A DNA stretch of 64,000 nt, from contig NZ_QTJV01000002.1 in the NCBI RefSeq assembly GCF_003412465.1, positions 124,001 through 188,000 on the forward strand, written 5' to 3'. Shown here in pieces: positions 26,727-34,953 of this stretch. Position numbers and translations under genes: made by a program. Under the pieces are notes generated by a model. That model was not told the DNA's origin and made no database searches. It worked only from the letters and a program-made list of their open reading frames with translations. The first letter of the stretch is position 1; each line of letters starts with the position of its first letter. The stretch is from Chitinophaga silvisoli (lineage in GTDB: Bacteria; Bacteroidota; Bacteroidia; Chitinophagales; Chitinophagaceae).

Positions 26727-27731
26727 ATGATCTTACTTGTCACAATCATTATACTGGCCTTCATCTTTGACTTTATCAACGGGTTTCATGATGCTGCCAA
26801 CTCTATAGCTACGATCGTATCCACAAAAGTGCTGACTCCGTTTCAGGCCGTATTGTGGGCTGCTATATTCAACTTTGCCGCTTTTTTTATTTCAAAGTAC
26901 GTTTACGGGGAATTTAAGGTAGGTAATACGATTGCCAAATCAATATTTGAGCAGTTTATCACCCTGAAAGTGATTTTTTCCGGCCTGGTAGCTGCTATCA
27001 TCTGGAACCTGCTTACCTGGTGGTATGGTATTCCATCCAGCTCGTCGCATACCCTGATCGGTGGTTTTATTGGTTCTGCCGTAGCTGCTGCTCATGGTAA
27101 CTTTGATGTAATCAACTATGGTAAAGTAATGCCAATCATTTACTTTATTGCGCTGGCTCCTTTCATAGGCATGGCCGTCGCCTTTGTGATTACCATTATA
27201 ATTATGAACGTTTGCCGCAAGGCCAACCCATACAGGGCAGAAAGCTGGTTCAAACGCCTGCAGCTGGTATCTTCAGGTGCGCTGAGCCTTGCCCACGGTG
27301 GTAACGATGCCCAGAAAGTAATGGGTATCATAGCAGCGGCCCTGGTTGCGCATGGTATCATCCCCGATCTGATGCATATACCCAACTGGGTGCCATTCTC
27401 CTGTTTCGCTGCGATTGGTCTGGGTACCATGAGTGGTGGCTGGAAGATCGTAAAGACCATGGGCTCCCGTATCACGAAAGTAACTCCTCTGGAAGGCGTA
27501 GCCGCAGAAACCGCAGGTGCCATTACGCTTTACCTCACTGAAGCACTGGCCATTCCTGTAAGTACCACACACACTATTACCGGTTCTATTATCGGGGTAG
27601 GTGCTACAAAACGTCTTTCAGCAGTACGCTGGGGGGTAACAGTGAGCCTGCTCTGGGCATGGATCCTGACTATTCCGATCAGTGCTTTACTGGCTGCTGT
27701 TGTGTATTTCATAGTGAATCTGTTTATGTAA
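26727..27731 (+). CDS. pit: PiT family inorganic phosphate transporter
   Basis: A 334-residue inner-membrane protein with about 10 membrane helices, the short bacterial PiT form. It takes up phosphate, probably as a metal-phosphate complex, by cation symport. Both PiT signature repeats are present: GFHDAANSIATIVSTKVLTPFQA (from residue 19) and SLAHGGNDAQKVMGIIAAAL (about 187), each followed by a helix pair, showing the family's internal duplication. A second signature-like stretch is IPVSTTHTITGSIIGVGAT. It is cotranscribed with the DUF47 gene. Confidence 0.95.
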   Translation: MILLVTIIILAFIFDFINGFHDAANSIATIVSTKVLTPFQAVLWAAIFNFAAFFISKYVYGEFKVGNTIAKSIFEQFITLKVIFSGLVAAIIWNLLTWWYGIPSSSSHTLIGGFIGSAVAAAHGNFDVINYGKVMPIIYFIALAPFIGMAVAFVITIIIMNVCRKANPYRAESWFKRLQLVSSGALSLAHGGNDAQKVMGIIAAALVAHGIIPDLMHIPNWVPFSCFAAIGLGTMSGGWKIVKTMGSRITKVTPLEGVAAETAGAITLYLTEALAIPVSTTHTITGSIIGVGATKRLSAVRWGVTVSLLWAWILTIPISALLAAVVYFIVNLFM

Positions 27732-27756
27732 GCGATCTTCGGATCGATATATCCGG

Positions 27757-27801
27757 GCCGGCGTGGGAATATTAAGGATATTTCTCACGCCGGCTTTTTT
27801 T
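27757..27801 (+). terminator. Terminator of the phoU-pit operon
   Basis: A long stem (GCCGGCGTG / CACGCCGGC extended by imperfect GAATATT pairs) followed by seven T. Confidence 0.85.
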
Positions 27802-27845
27802 ATGGATATTTTCCCACTGCCGCTTTTTTTTCTCCCCCATACCCC

Positions 27846-27853
27846 TATTTTTG
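27846..27853 (+). promoter_or_regulatory. -7 element TATTTTTG upstream of rmlA
   Basis: Exact TAnnTTTG; it predicts a transcript start near 27860 and an unusually long leader of about 150 nt. The expected -33 position is a T run without a clear TTG. Confidence 0.5.
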
Positions 27854-27885
27854 TAAGGCTTTTGGAAGACCCAGTATCCTATTAT

Positions 27886-27981
27886 GTCAATAAGGAGGTT
27901 TCCACAAGCGTCACCTGAAGGCCGGCATGTAATCATTCTCTCCATCAGGTACTCTCGCTTTTGAGGCAAGCTCTTATTGAC
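27886..27981 (+). promoter_or_regulatory. Nested three-helix leader element upstream of rmlA
   Basis: Three helices nest in order: GTCAATAAG (27886-27894) with CTTATTGAC (27973-27981), AAGCG (27906-27910) with CGCTT (27956-27960), and ACCTGA (27913-27918) with TCAGGT (27945-27950). A 26-nt apical loop remains. All pairs are perfect. It could be a structured 5' leader or a separate RNA; no known riboswitch class is recognised. Confidence 0.45.
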
Positions 27982-28007
27982 GATTGTTTATCATATAATA
28001 AACCGCA

Positions 28008-28871
28008 ATGAAAGGTATTATCTTAGCCGGGGGCTCCGGCACCCGTTTACACCCCATTACTTATGCCATCAGTAAACAGATCATGCCGGTGTATGATAAA
28101 CCGATGATCTATTATCCATTGTCTACGCTGATGTTGGCTGGTATCAGGGAAATTCTCATCATTTCTACCCCTCATGACCTGCCGGCTTTCAAGCGCCTCT
28201 TTGGTGATGGTAAGCAACTGGGACTGGATATTGCCTATGCTGAACAACCGGAACCAAATGGTCTGGCCCAGGCATTTGTGATCGGAAAGGACTTTATTGG
28301 AAATGACAATGTCGCACTGGTATTAGGTGATAATATATTCTATGGCGCAGGTCTGGGTACCCAGCTGGCCAACAACGTAAATGTGCAGGGTGGTATCGTT
28401 TATGCCTACCAGGTATCAGACCCTGAAAGATATGGTGTAGTGGAGTTCGATGACAAAATGCAGGCTGTATCTATCGAAGAAAAGCCGGCTAAGCCAAAGA
28501 GTAACTATGCTGTACCTGGTCTGTACTTCTATGACAACAATGTGGTGGAGATTGCCACTAACCTGAAACCAAGTGCACGTGGCGAATACGAAATCACAGA
28601 TGTGAATAAAGCTTACCTGGAAGCGGGTAAACTGAAAGTATCTATCCTGCCACGTGGCACCGCATGGCTGGATACAGGTACCTTCGACTCTATGATGCAG
28701 GCATCCCAGTTTGTACAGGTGATAGAGCAGAGGCAAGGGATTAAGATCGCCTGTATCGAGGAAATCGCCTACAGACAAGGGTTTATTGACATAGAGCAGT
28801 TGCATAAACTGGCTACTCCGCTGCTGAAAAGCGGTTATGGCAACTACCTGGAGTCTTTATTGAAACAATAA
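28008..28871 (+). CDS. rmlA: Glucose-1-phosphate thymidylyltransferase
   Basis: Makes dTDP-glucose from dTTP and glucose-1-phosphate, the first step to dTDP-rhamnose and other deoxysugars of surface glycans. 287 residues is the standard length. The nucleotide-binding loop [11 protein letters not shown] (6-16), the following [24 protein letters not shown], and the metal/catalytic LGDNIFYG and [19 protein letters not shown] are intact. The other rml genes are absent from the window; galE follows as a separate unit after a terminator. Confidence 0.95.
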   Translation: MKGIILAGGSGTRLHPITYAISKQIMPVYDKPMIYYPLSTLMLAGIREILIISTPHDLPAFKRLFGDGKQLGLDIAYAEQPEPNGLAQAFVIGKDFIGNDNVALVLGDNIFYGAGLGTQLANNVNVQGGIVYAYQVSDPERYGVVEFDDKMQAVSIEEKPAKPKSNYAVPGLYFYDNNVVEIATNLKPSARGEYEITDVNKAYLEAGKLKVSILPRGTAWLDTGTFDSMMQASQFVQVIEQRQGIKIACIEEIAYRQGFIDIEQLHKLATPLLKSGYGNYLESLLKQ

Positions 28872-28888
28872 TATTGAGATCATACACC

Positions 28889-28926
28889 AAAAAATCGCTT
28901 TTGCCGCCAGGTAAAAGCGATTTTTT
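28889..28926. terminator. Terminator after rmlA
   Basis: A perfect 14-bp stem AAAAAATCGCTTTT / AAAAGCGATTTTTT with a 10-nt loop. Confidence 0.85.
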
Positions 28927-29109
28927 GCGATAAAGGGGGTAAAGGAATGGAAGAGCATGTAATTTTTTTGAGAGAATGCAACTGTTTTGTGAAGGAAAAT
29001 GAAAATGTTACACTACCCGGCTGACCAATATTTTGAGAATATGGTATTTACGACATAAATTCGTAATTCGCTTTTTGTTACTTTGATACCAACTCTAAAA
29101 ACAAATCAT

Positions 29110-30138
29110 ATGAAGGTTCTTGTTACCGGCGGTTGTGGCTATATTGGCTCTCACACTATCGTAGATCTGATTAACAATGGATTTGACGTAGTCTCTGTAG
29201 ACAGCAATATCCGCAGTAGTACACAATTGCTGGAAGGCGTAGAAAAAATCACAGGTAAAAAAGTCCGCAATTACAAAGTTGACCTCTGCAATCTGGAAGA
29301 TACCCACGCCGTATTCCACGAAAACCGTGACATCGTAGGTGTCATTCACTTCGCAGCCCTGAAAACAGTACCAGAATCGGTGGCAGAGCCCCTGTTATAT
29401 TTCCACAACAACCTCACTTCACTGACTAACGTACTGAAATGTGTAAAGGAATTCAACATTCCTAATCTGGTGTTCTCTTCTTCCTGCTCTGTGTATGGTA
29501 ATACCACTGCACTGCCCGTAGTAGAAGAAACTCCGCTGGGAGAGGCACAGTCTCCATATGCACGTACCAAACAAATGGGTGAACAGATCATTGAAGACTA
29601 TAGCCGTGTAAACAGCACCCAGTCTATCCTGCTCCGTTATTTCAACCCGGTTGGTGCACACCCTTCTGCCCTGATCGGCGAACTGCCACTGGGTAAACCA
29701 GATAACCTGGTGCCAGTGATCACCCAGACAGCAATTGGTAAAATCCCTAAGCTGACTGTATTCGGTCATAATTATGATACCCGCGATGGTAGCTGTATCC
29801 GTGACTATATCTATGTAATGGATATCGCAAATGCACATACCAGAGCATTACAATACCTGATCGATAAGAAAAATACGACCAATTGTGAGGTCTTCAACCT
29901 GGGTACCGGCAATGGGGTTACCGTGCTGGAAGCCATCAAGGCATTCGAAAAGATCTCTGGCGTGAAACTCAATTACGAACTGGGACCTGATCGTCCGGGT
30001 GATGTAATAGCCATCTATGCAAATAATACCAAAGCCAAATCCAAACTGGGCTGGGAGCCTAAAACAGGCATTGAGGATATGATGAGAACTGCATGGCAAT
30101 GGGAAGTAGCACTGAGAGACAGGGTACTTAATAATTAA
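29110..30138 (+). CDS. galE: UDP-glucose 4-epimerase
   Basis: A short-chain dehydrogenase-fold enzyme that interconverts UDP-glucose and UDP-galactose with bound NAD. The ATG at 29110 starts the protein right at the Rossmann strand (MKVLVTGGCGYIGSHT, glycine-rich GGCGYIG at 7-13); an upstream in-frame TTG at 29083 is rejected. 342 residues. The catalytic SSSCSVYG serine and the YARTK Tyr/Lys pair are visible, plus the RYFNPVGAHPS and DGSCIRDYIYVMD motifs of GalE. Confidence 0.95.
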   Translation: MKVLVTGGCGYIGSHTIVDLINNGFDVVSVDSNIRSSTQLLEGVEKITGKKVRNYKVDLCNLEDTHAVFHENRDIVGVIHFAALKTVPESVAEPLLYFHNNLTSLTNVLKCVKEFNIPNLVFSSSCSVYGNTTALPVVEETPLGEAQSPYARTKQMGEQIIEDYSRVNSTQSILLRYFNPVGAHPSALIGELPLGKPDNLVPVITQTAIGKIPKLTVFGHNYDTRDGSCIRDYIYVMDIANAHTRALQYLIDKKNTTNCEVFNLGTGNGVTVLEAIKAFEKISGVKLNYELGPDRPGDVIAIYANNTKAKSKLGWEPKTGIEDMMRTAWQWEVALRDRVLNN

Positions 30139-30157
30139 TGTAGTCCAGACAATTAAA

Positions 30158-30209
30158 ATGAGCATGTCCTTGCCTTTAATAAAAAGGTATAACATGCTCA
30201 TCTTTTTTA
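30158..30209 (+). terminator. Terminator after galE
   Basis: Stem ATGAGCATGT / ACATGCTCAT with an inner CCTTT / AAAGG, followed by CTTTTTT. Confidence 0.8.
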
Positions 30210-30243
30210 TTACTTTTAAGGCTCAATACTTATAATAAAGGCT

Positions 30244-31209
30244 ATGGTAAAAGATATTAAACCGTTAAATGAGAAGGAAACCCGCGCAGGATTTGGAGAA
30301 GGAATCCTGGAGGCTGGCCGTAGAAATCCAAATGTAGTAGCACTGACTGCTGATTTGCTGGGCTCTATGAAACTGAACGCCTTTATTAAGGAATTTCCGG
30401 ATCGTTTTGTACAAGTCGGTATTGCAGAAGCCAACATGATAGGCATCGCTGCTGGTATGACCATCGGCGGTAAAATCCCTTACACTACCACGTTTGCCAA
30501 CTTTTCAACCGGACGCGTATACGATCAGATTCGTCAGTCCGTTGCTTATTCTGACAAGAATGTGAAGATCTGTGCATCCCATGCAGGTTTAACCCTGGGT
30601 GAAGATGGTGCTACTCACCAGATCCTCGAAGATATAGGTATGATGAAAATGCTGCCTGGTATGACTGTGATCGTACCTTGCGATTTCAACCAGACCAAGG
30701 CTGCCACTATCGCAATTGCAGAACATCATGGTCCTGTGTACCTGCGTTTTGGTCGTCCAAAATGGCCTAATTTCACCCCTGAAGATCAGAAATTTGAAGT
30801 AGGTAAAGCGCAGATCCTGCACGAAGGTACTGACGTTACCCTCTTCGCTTGTGGTCACATGGTATGGCTCTCTATCGAAGCAGGTAAGATCCTGGAAGAA
30901 AGAGGTTATAGCGTGGAAATCATCAATATCCACACTATCAAGCCGCTGGATGAAGCAGCTGTACTGGCTTCTATTAAGAAGACCGGTTGTGCTGTAACTG
31001 CTGAAGAACACAACGTACTGGGTGGTCTGGGTGACAGCATCGCACAGGTAGCTGCACGTAACCATGTAGTGCCTATCGAATATGTAGGTACGGAAGATAC
31101 CTTCGGTGAAAGTGGTAAACCACTGGAACTGCTGAAGAAATATGGCCTGGATGCAGACCATATCGTAGCTGCTGCTGAAAAGGCAATCGCCAGAAAAAAG
31201 GCTAAGTAA
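30244..31209 (+). CDS. Transketolase, C-terminal subunit (split enzyme)
   Basis: A 321-residue protein holding the pyrimidine-binding and C-terminal domains of transketolase. The catalytic Glu and surroundings are in RFVQVGIAEANMIGIAAGMTIGGKIPYTTTFANF; GLTLGEDGATHQ carries the conserved region next to the cofactor, and the C-terminal half (about 190-315) is the transketolase C domain. The TPP-binding N-terminal half is not encoded here; the upstream neighbour is galE behind a terminator. Split transketolases usually have both halves side by side, so the partner must lie elsewhere. Confidence 0.9.
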   Translation: MVKDIKPLNEKETRAGFGEGILEAGRRNPNVVALTADLLGSMKLNAFIKEFPDRFVQVGIAEANMIGIAAGMTIGGKIPYTTTFANFSTGRVYDQIRQSVAYSDKNVKICASHAGLTLGEDGATHQILEDIGMMKMLPGMTVIVPCDFNQTKAATIAIAEHHGPVYLRFGRPKWPNFTPEDQKFEVGKAQILHEGTDVTLFACGHMVWLSIEAGKILEERGYSVEIINIHTIKPLDEAAVLASIKKTGCAVTAEEHNVLGGLGDSIAQVAARNHVVPIEYVGTEDTFGESGKPLELLKKYGLDADHIVAAAEKAIARKKAK

Positions 31210-31238
31210 GAGATATTAACAAGCTTTTTATAAGACTG

Positions 31239-31269
31239 TAGGCTGACTGATAAGGTCAGCCTATTTTTT
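31239..31269 (+). terminator. Terminator after the transketolase gene
   Basis: A 9-bp stem TAGGCTGAC / GTCAGCCTA followed by at least six T. Confidence 0.85.
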
Positions 31270-31397
31270 TGAGGCTAAGGCTTTGGATTAAAAAATTGCT
31301 CATTCCCCCTGCTGACAGTATTAAACTTTCGCAGGAAAAAACAATCTTAATAAGTGGTTTTTAATTAAATTCCATTCTTTAACCATTTAACCTTAGT

Positions 31398-31949
31398 ATG
31401 GCCATTATCCAGGATGATAAGACATTGCTGAGTTTGTACCGGGATCCTGCCACAAGGGAAAAGGGATTCACGTATATCATTCAGAAATACCAGGAGCGCT
31501 TATATTGGCATGTGAGACGATTGGTGCTGGATCATGACGATGCGAACGATGTATTACAAAACGTATTTGTAAAAGTGTGGAAAAACCTCGAAGGCTTCCG
31601 GGAAGATGCCCAGTTATACACATGGCTCTATAAGATAGCGACTAACGAGTGCCTGACCTTCCTGGAAAAACAAAAGAAGAATACATCTGTGTCCCTGTCC
31701 GATGTAGAAACAGGACTCAGTAATACGCTGAAAGCTGATAGTCAGTTCGATGCAAATAAACTGGAATGGAAACTGCAGAGAGCTATCCTGGGACTACCCG
31801 AAAAACAAAGGATCGTTTTTAACCTGCGATACTATGACGAGATGCCCTATGAAGAAATGAGCCGTGTTTTGGATACCTCAGAAGGTGCCCTGAAAGCCTC
31901 CTACCATCACGCCGTAAAAAAAATTGAAGAATTTATTAAGAACAGCTAA
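31398..31949 (+). CDS. ECF-type RNA polymerase sigma factor
   Basis: A 183-residue sigma-70 family protein of the extracytoplasmic class. Region 2 (about 20-88) includes ERLYWHVRRLVLDHDDANDVLQNVFVKVWKNLEGFREDAQLYTWLYKIATNECLTFL; region 4 (about 125-180) includes LPEKQRIVFNLRYYDEMPYEEMSRVLDTSEGALKASYHHAVKKIEEFI, a standard helix-turn-helix. It is followed by a single-pass membrane protein with GYF repeats (putative anti-sigma) and a Spy-like protein, the usual envelope-stress arrangement. It probably controls its own operon. Confidence 0.93.
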   Translation: MAIIQDDKTLLSLYRDPATREKGFTYIIQKYQERLYWHVRRLVLDHDDANDVLQNVFVKVWKNLEGFREDAQLYTWLYKIATNECLTFLEKQKKNTSVSLSDVETGLSNTLKADSQFDANKLEWKLQRAILGLPEKQRIVFNLRYYDEMPYEEMSRVLDTSEGALKASYHHAVKKIEEFIKNS

Positions 31950-31966
31950 AATTGCGACATTTGCTG

Positions 31967-32003
31967 AATTTTTGAGGTGAAAGCGTTAATTTTTGAGATG
32001 AAA
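31967..32003 (+). repeat. 16-nt direct repeat at 21-nt pitch
   Basis: AATTTTTGAGGTGAAA at 31967-31982 and AATTTTTGAGATGAAA at 31988-32003 differ by one base. The 21-nt offset is two helical turns, as for a regulator-binding pair between the sigma gene and the repeat protein gene. Confidence 0.55.
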
Positions 32004-32011
32004 ATGAAAAA

Positions 32012-32040
32012 TTTAAAGACGAAACGTGTAAGTCTTTAAA
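32012..32040 (+). promoter_or_regulatory. Hairpin between sigma and repeat-protein genes
   Basis: A perfect 9-bp stem TTTAAAGAC / GTCTTTAAA with an 11-nt loop and no T run, located between the direct repeat and the next start codon. It may attenuate or protect the transcript. Confidence 0.45.
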
Positions 32041-32072
32041 CTATTCATATCTTCTGCTGTCTAATTACCATA

Positions 32073-33191
32073 ATGATACCCAAAGGTCACGATATTGCGA
32101 ACGAACTTCAGGAGATTATTCCTGGCGCTCAATGGCCACAAAAGGCTCCCCTGTCTGGGGTTCCGGCTGGTTACTTTGAGTCGCTGCCGGCGATCATCCT
32201 TGATAAAGTGCATCAGGTAGATGTGAAGGAAGAGCTGCAAGGCATTTCTCTCATGCTGGCTACTGCACCAAAGACGTTCCCGATGGCTGTGCCTCAAGGG
32301 TATTTTGAGCAATTACCGGCGGCGATCCTTGCACGGATCCAGGAGCCGGAACTGACTGGTTTTTCCCGGATATCTGCCCTTACCCCTCCTCCAAACGGCT
32401 ACTTTGGGCAACTGTCCGCACAGGTAATGCAAAAGATAAAAATGGAAGAAGCCGCCAGCGAACTGGCAGCGATCTCTCCATTGCTGGCATCTTTGTCGAA
32501 GACGACACCTTTCTCCCTGCCTGAAGGGTATTTTGAGCAGCTCCCTGCCCGCTTACTCCAGCAGATCCAGGAAGAGGAAAGCATATCACCTTTTGCCGAG
32601 CTGACCAAAACAGCGCCTTTCTCTATGCCTGAAGGCTACTTTGAGCAGCTGTCTGCCCAGGTGATGCAAAAGGTAAGAAGTGAGGAAGTGGCTGATGAAC
32701 TGGCTGAAATATCTCCACTGCTGGCAGGCGCACCAAAAGCAATGCCTTTCTCTGTACCAACTGATTACTTCAATCAGCTGGATACACAGGTAGCCGCCAT
32801 TGCACAGCAAGCAACCAAAGTGGTGAACATGCGCCCACGCAGAATGCAGTTCTACAAATGGGCGGCTGCCGCCTGTATGATTGCACTGGTAGGCACCAGC
32901 GGCTTATATTACATGTTACACACCCAACAAAGGCCAGCGTCTGCTTCGACCATCAACCTGGCCGAAGCTAGTTTATCAGATGTAAGTGATCAGGAAATCC
33001 TGGAATACCTGCAGAACCACATGGATGCTTTTGATAAGGAAGAACTCATGGGATTAACAGCAGGCACTCCGAAAACGACGACGACAGCTACGGAAAGTAC
33101 ACCTTTGCCTGGTGAACTCTCTACCCAGGACATCGAAAGCTACCTGGAAAACACTGGTTCTTTAAAAGAAGAAAGTCCAATTACAAACTAA
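32073..33191 (+). CDS. Putative anti-sigma membrane protein built from GYF repeats
   Basis: A 372-residue protein. The N-terminal 250 residues contain six copies of a P-x-G-Y-F-x-x-L-x-x-x-(I/V/L)(L/M) module, with GYF at 33, 76, 109, 152 and 188 and DYF at 231. Spacing alternates 43, 33, 43, 36, 43: long units carry EEL..IS.LLA, short ones do not. One membrane helix follows (about 262-282), then a Ser/Thr- and acid-rich periplasmic tail. Single GYF-type modules are common in Bacteroidota proteins encoded next to ECF sigma factors. The order sigma-repeat protein-Spy-like protein suggests that the cytoplasmic repeats bind the sigma factor; this is inference, as no zinc-type anti-sigma domain is visible. 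The repeats are also similar at the DNA level, so expansion is fairly recent. Confidence 0.8.
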   Translation: MIPKGHDIANELQEIIPGAQWPQKAPLSGVPAGYFESLPAIILDKVHQVDVKEELQGISLMLATAPKTFPMAVPQGYFEQLPAAILARIQEPELTGFSRISALTPPPNGYFGQLSAQVMQKIKMEEAASELAAISPLLASLSKTTPFSLPEGYFEQLPARLLQQIQEEESISPFAELTKTAPFSMPEGYFEQLSAQVMQKVRSEEVADELAEISPLLAGAPKAMPFSVPTDYFNQLDTQVAAIAQQATKVVNMRPRRMQFYKWAAAACMIALVGTSGLYYMLHTQQRPASASTINLAEASLSDVSDQEILEYLQNHMDAFDKEELMGLTAGTPKTTTTATESTPLPGELSTQDIESYLENTGSLKEESPITN

Positions 33192-33680
33192 ATGAAACAT
33201 TTTTACATACTGTGCTTACTTTTTATCACCTCCCTGCTGTGTCGCCCCTCACCGGGTATGGCGCAGACCGGCGGCAGCGATGCTGAGATAAAAGACAAGA
33301 TCCGGGCGGCAGAAATTGCCTACCTGGCTCAGAAGCTCGACCTTACACCAGATGAAGCTCAGAAATTCTGGCCGGTGTATAACCAGTATACTAAAGAAGT
33401 AGAAATCCTGATCGCTGAAAGAAATAACCGTGCAACCGCTACCAAAGCGCAAAAAACGGATGATAAAGTCTCCGCCCCGGATCAGGAATTAAAATACGAC
33501 CAGCGCATGCTGGATATCAAAAACCATTACGATAAGGAATTTCAGAAAGTACTGCCAGCAAATAAAGCAGGGTCGGTGTTCAGGTCAGAAAGAGAATTCA
33601 GAAAAGTATTATTGCAGCAGCTGAAAGAGAGACAAGTCAGAAATATGGGTGGTCCCGGCCCACGTAGATGGAGAAACTGA
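33192..33680 (+). CDS. Spy/CpxP-like periplasmic protein
   Basis: A 162-residue secreted protein (signal peptide ending near GMAQ, about 25). The mature part is helical and charged, with the characteristic LAQKLDLTPDEAQKFWPVYNQYTKEVE segment related to the LTxxQ motif of Spy/CpxP, and a basic Gly/Arg-rich C-terminus (NMGGPGPRRWRN). Such proteins act as periplasmic chaperones or metal/stress sensors. The gene begins at the nucleotide after the stop of the repeat protein, so translation is probably coupled. It may buffer the envelope signal to the sigma/anti-sigma pair. Confidence 0.82.
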   Translation: MKHFYILCLLFITSLLCRPSPGMAQTGGSDAEIKDKIRAAEIAYLAQKLDLTPDEAQKFWPVYNQYTKEVEILIAERNNRATATKAQKTDDKVSAPDQELKYDQRMLDIKNHYDKEFQKVLPANKAGSVFRSEREFRKVLLQQLKERQVRNMGGPGPRRWRN

Positions 33681-33710
33681 TAACTATAGATGTTATATAA
33701 GGAATAAGTC

Positions 33711-33745
33711 AACAAAGCCTCCCGACCTGGGAGGCTTTGTTTTTT
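33711..33745. terminator. Bidirectional terminator after the sigma operon
   Basis: A perfect 13-bp stem AACAAAGCCTCCC / GGGAGGCTTTGTT followed by TTTT; it also abuts the stop of the convergent NTF2-like gene. Confidence 0.85.
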
Positions 33746-34082
33746 AGGCGTAATGCGCTTTTACCTCTACTACCTTCCCTTCCTTGTTTAATACCATCAT
33801 TTCAGCAGCAAGCCGGTTGCCCACACTCCGGTAATACAATACCACTGAATTCACACCTTCCAATACCTGTATCAGGTCGAAATGCAAGTCGGGGTAAGCA
33901 GTCAATGCTTTTGAGAAATAGGCCTGCAAGGCAGTCCTACCACGGAGATTGCCGGCAGGGTCATTGTTGATTTTGATGATAAAAGGAGAGTAGAAAACCA
34001 CATCTTCTGCATAGTGAGACATGATAGCTTCCAGCTGATGGGAGTTCCAGGCCTGCAGCCATTCCTGCGCGAAATTGCTCAT
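33744..34082 (-). CDS. NTF2-like (SnoaL-type) protein
   Basis: A 112-residue cone-fold protein: FAQEWLQAWNSHQLEAIMSHYAEDVVFYSPF, then GRTALQAYFSKALTAYPDLHFDLIQVLEG, VVLYYRSVGNRLAAEMMVLN. These are the standard strands and helices of SnoaL-like domains, which include polyketide cyclases, isomerases and many proteins of unknown role. The substrate is not predictable. It is the last gene of a possible minus-strand run with the AraC regulator and the MBL hydrolase. Confidence 0.8.
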   Translation of the reverse strand: MSNFAQEWLQAWNSHQLEAIMSHYAEDVVFYSPFIIKINNDPAGNLRGRTALQAYFSKALTAYPDLHFDLIQVLEGVNSVVLYYRSVGNRLAAEMMVLNKEGKVVEVKAHYA

Positions 34083-34140
34083 AATTACTTTTTTAAAAAC
34101 AAGATAGCTAGCGGGATGCGCCGACTATTTGCTGAAAAGC

Positions 34141-34953
34141 TCATTTTATCGTTCGCCATTCTTTGGGTGTCATTCCATATGTTCGGCGAAACAGGCGATA
34201 AAAGTGAGGAATGTTTTCAAAGCCATTGCTGTAAGCGATTTCCTGAATGGAAAGCGTGGTAGTCCTTAACAGGAAACTGCTTCTCTCCAGGCGTTTTTCC
34301 CATACCCAGTGCATGGGACTTTTGAGATAGCGTTGCTGAAAACGCCTCTTCAGCGTGGCCTTGCTCATGTAACTCTGGCGGGCCAGGTCTTCTATTTGTA
34401 AAGGAGCAGCGAGTTCCCGGCCGATAGTTTGCACAGGGAGATCGCTGGATAAGGACTGGCGGAGCATTTGCAAGGCTGCCAGAGGTAAGTGGTCAACTGC
34501 CTTTGATATGATATATTCAGGATCTAAGGGAGATGATTTTTTAAATGCATTGAATATTTCTAAGGAGAAATCCTCCCAGTGAGCTTGTTTTTGTAGCTGG
34601 CAGCTAGCCACTTCCATTGCTGAGGAGGGCAGGGGTAATTGTTCAATTATTTCATTCGGCAATACCACATTGATACTCGCATAACCCTCTTTCCTGCCCA
34701 GGATTTCAGAGCAGAGCAATGTACCTGCCGGGATAAGGAATACGTCGCCTGCATGCAGATGGTGAATACGCTGCCCATCATACATGCGCTTTTGCCCCTG
34801 TATCACCAGGTTGAGGATGCTGACAGGTGTGTATACTTCATGATCTGTTTTGCGATTGTATTCGCTGTAAGCAGCCCAGTTGTATGATCCCTGTCCCCAG
34901 GCCTGCATGTGTGCATGACCGGAAAAACAGAGATTATCATACGCGGTATACAT
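34141..34953 (-). CDS. AraC family transcriptional regulator
   Basis: A 270-residue regulator. The N-terminal cupin-like sensor half includes HHLHAGDVFLIPAGTLLCSEI. The C-terminal AraC domain (about 185-270) has IEDLARQSYMSKATLKRRFQQRYLKSPMHWVWEKRLERSSFLLRTTTLSIQEIAYSNGFENIPHFYRLFRRTYGMTPKEWR. The metallo-hydrolase gene ends exactly where this gene starts (no gap), so the two are probably cotranscribed and translationally coupled. Confidence 0.88.
   Translation of the reverse strand: MYTAYDNLCFSGHAHMQAWGQGSYNWAAYSEYNRKTDHEVYTPVSILNLVIQGQKRMYDGQRIHHLHAGDVFLIPAGTLLCSEILGRKEGYASINVVLPNEIIEQLPLPSSAMEVASCQLQKQAHWEDFSLEIFNAFKKSSPLDPEYIISKAVDHLPLAALQMLRQSLSSDLPVQTIGRELAAPLQIEDLARQSYMSKATLKRRFQQRYLKSPMHWVWEKRLERSSFLLRTTTLSIQEIAYSNGFENIPHFYRLFRRTYGMTPKEWRTIK

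Noticed and set aside
32073..33191. Possible CRISPR-like or DNA repeat array
   Set aside because: Repeats are in frame, unequal in length and coding for GYF modules; there are no identical repeats with unique spacers.
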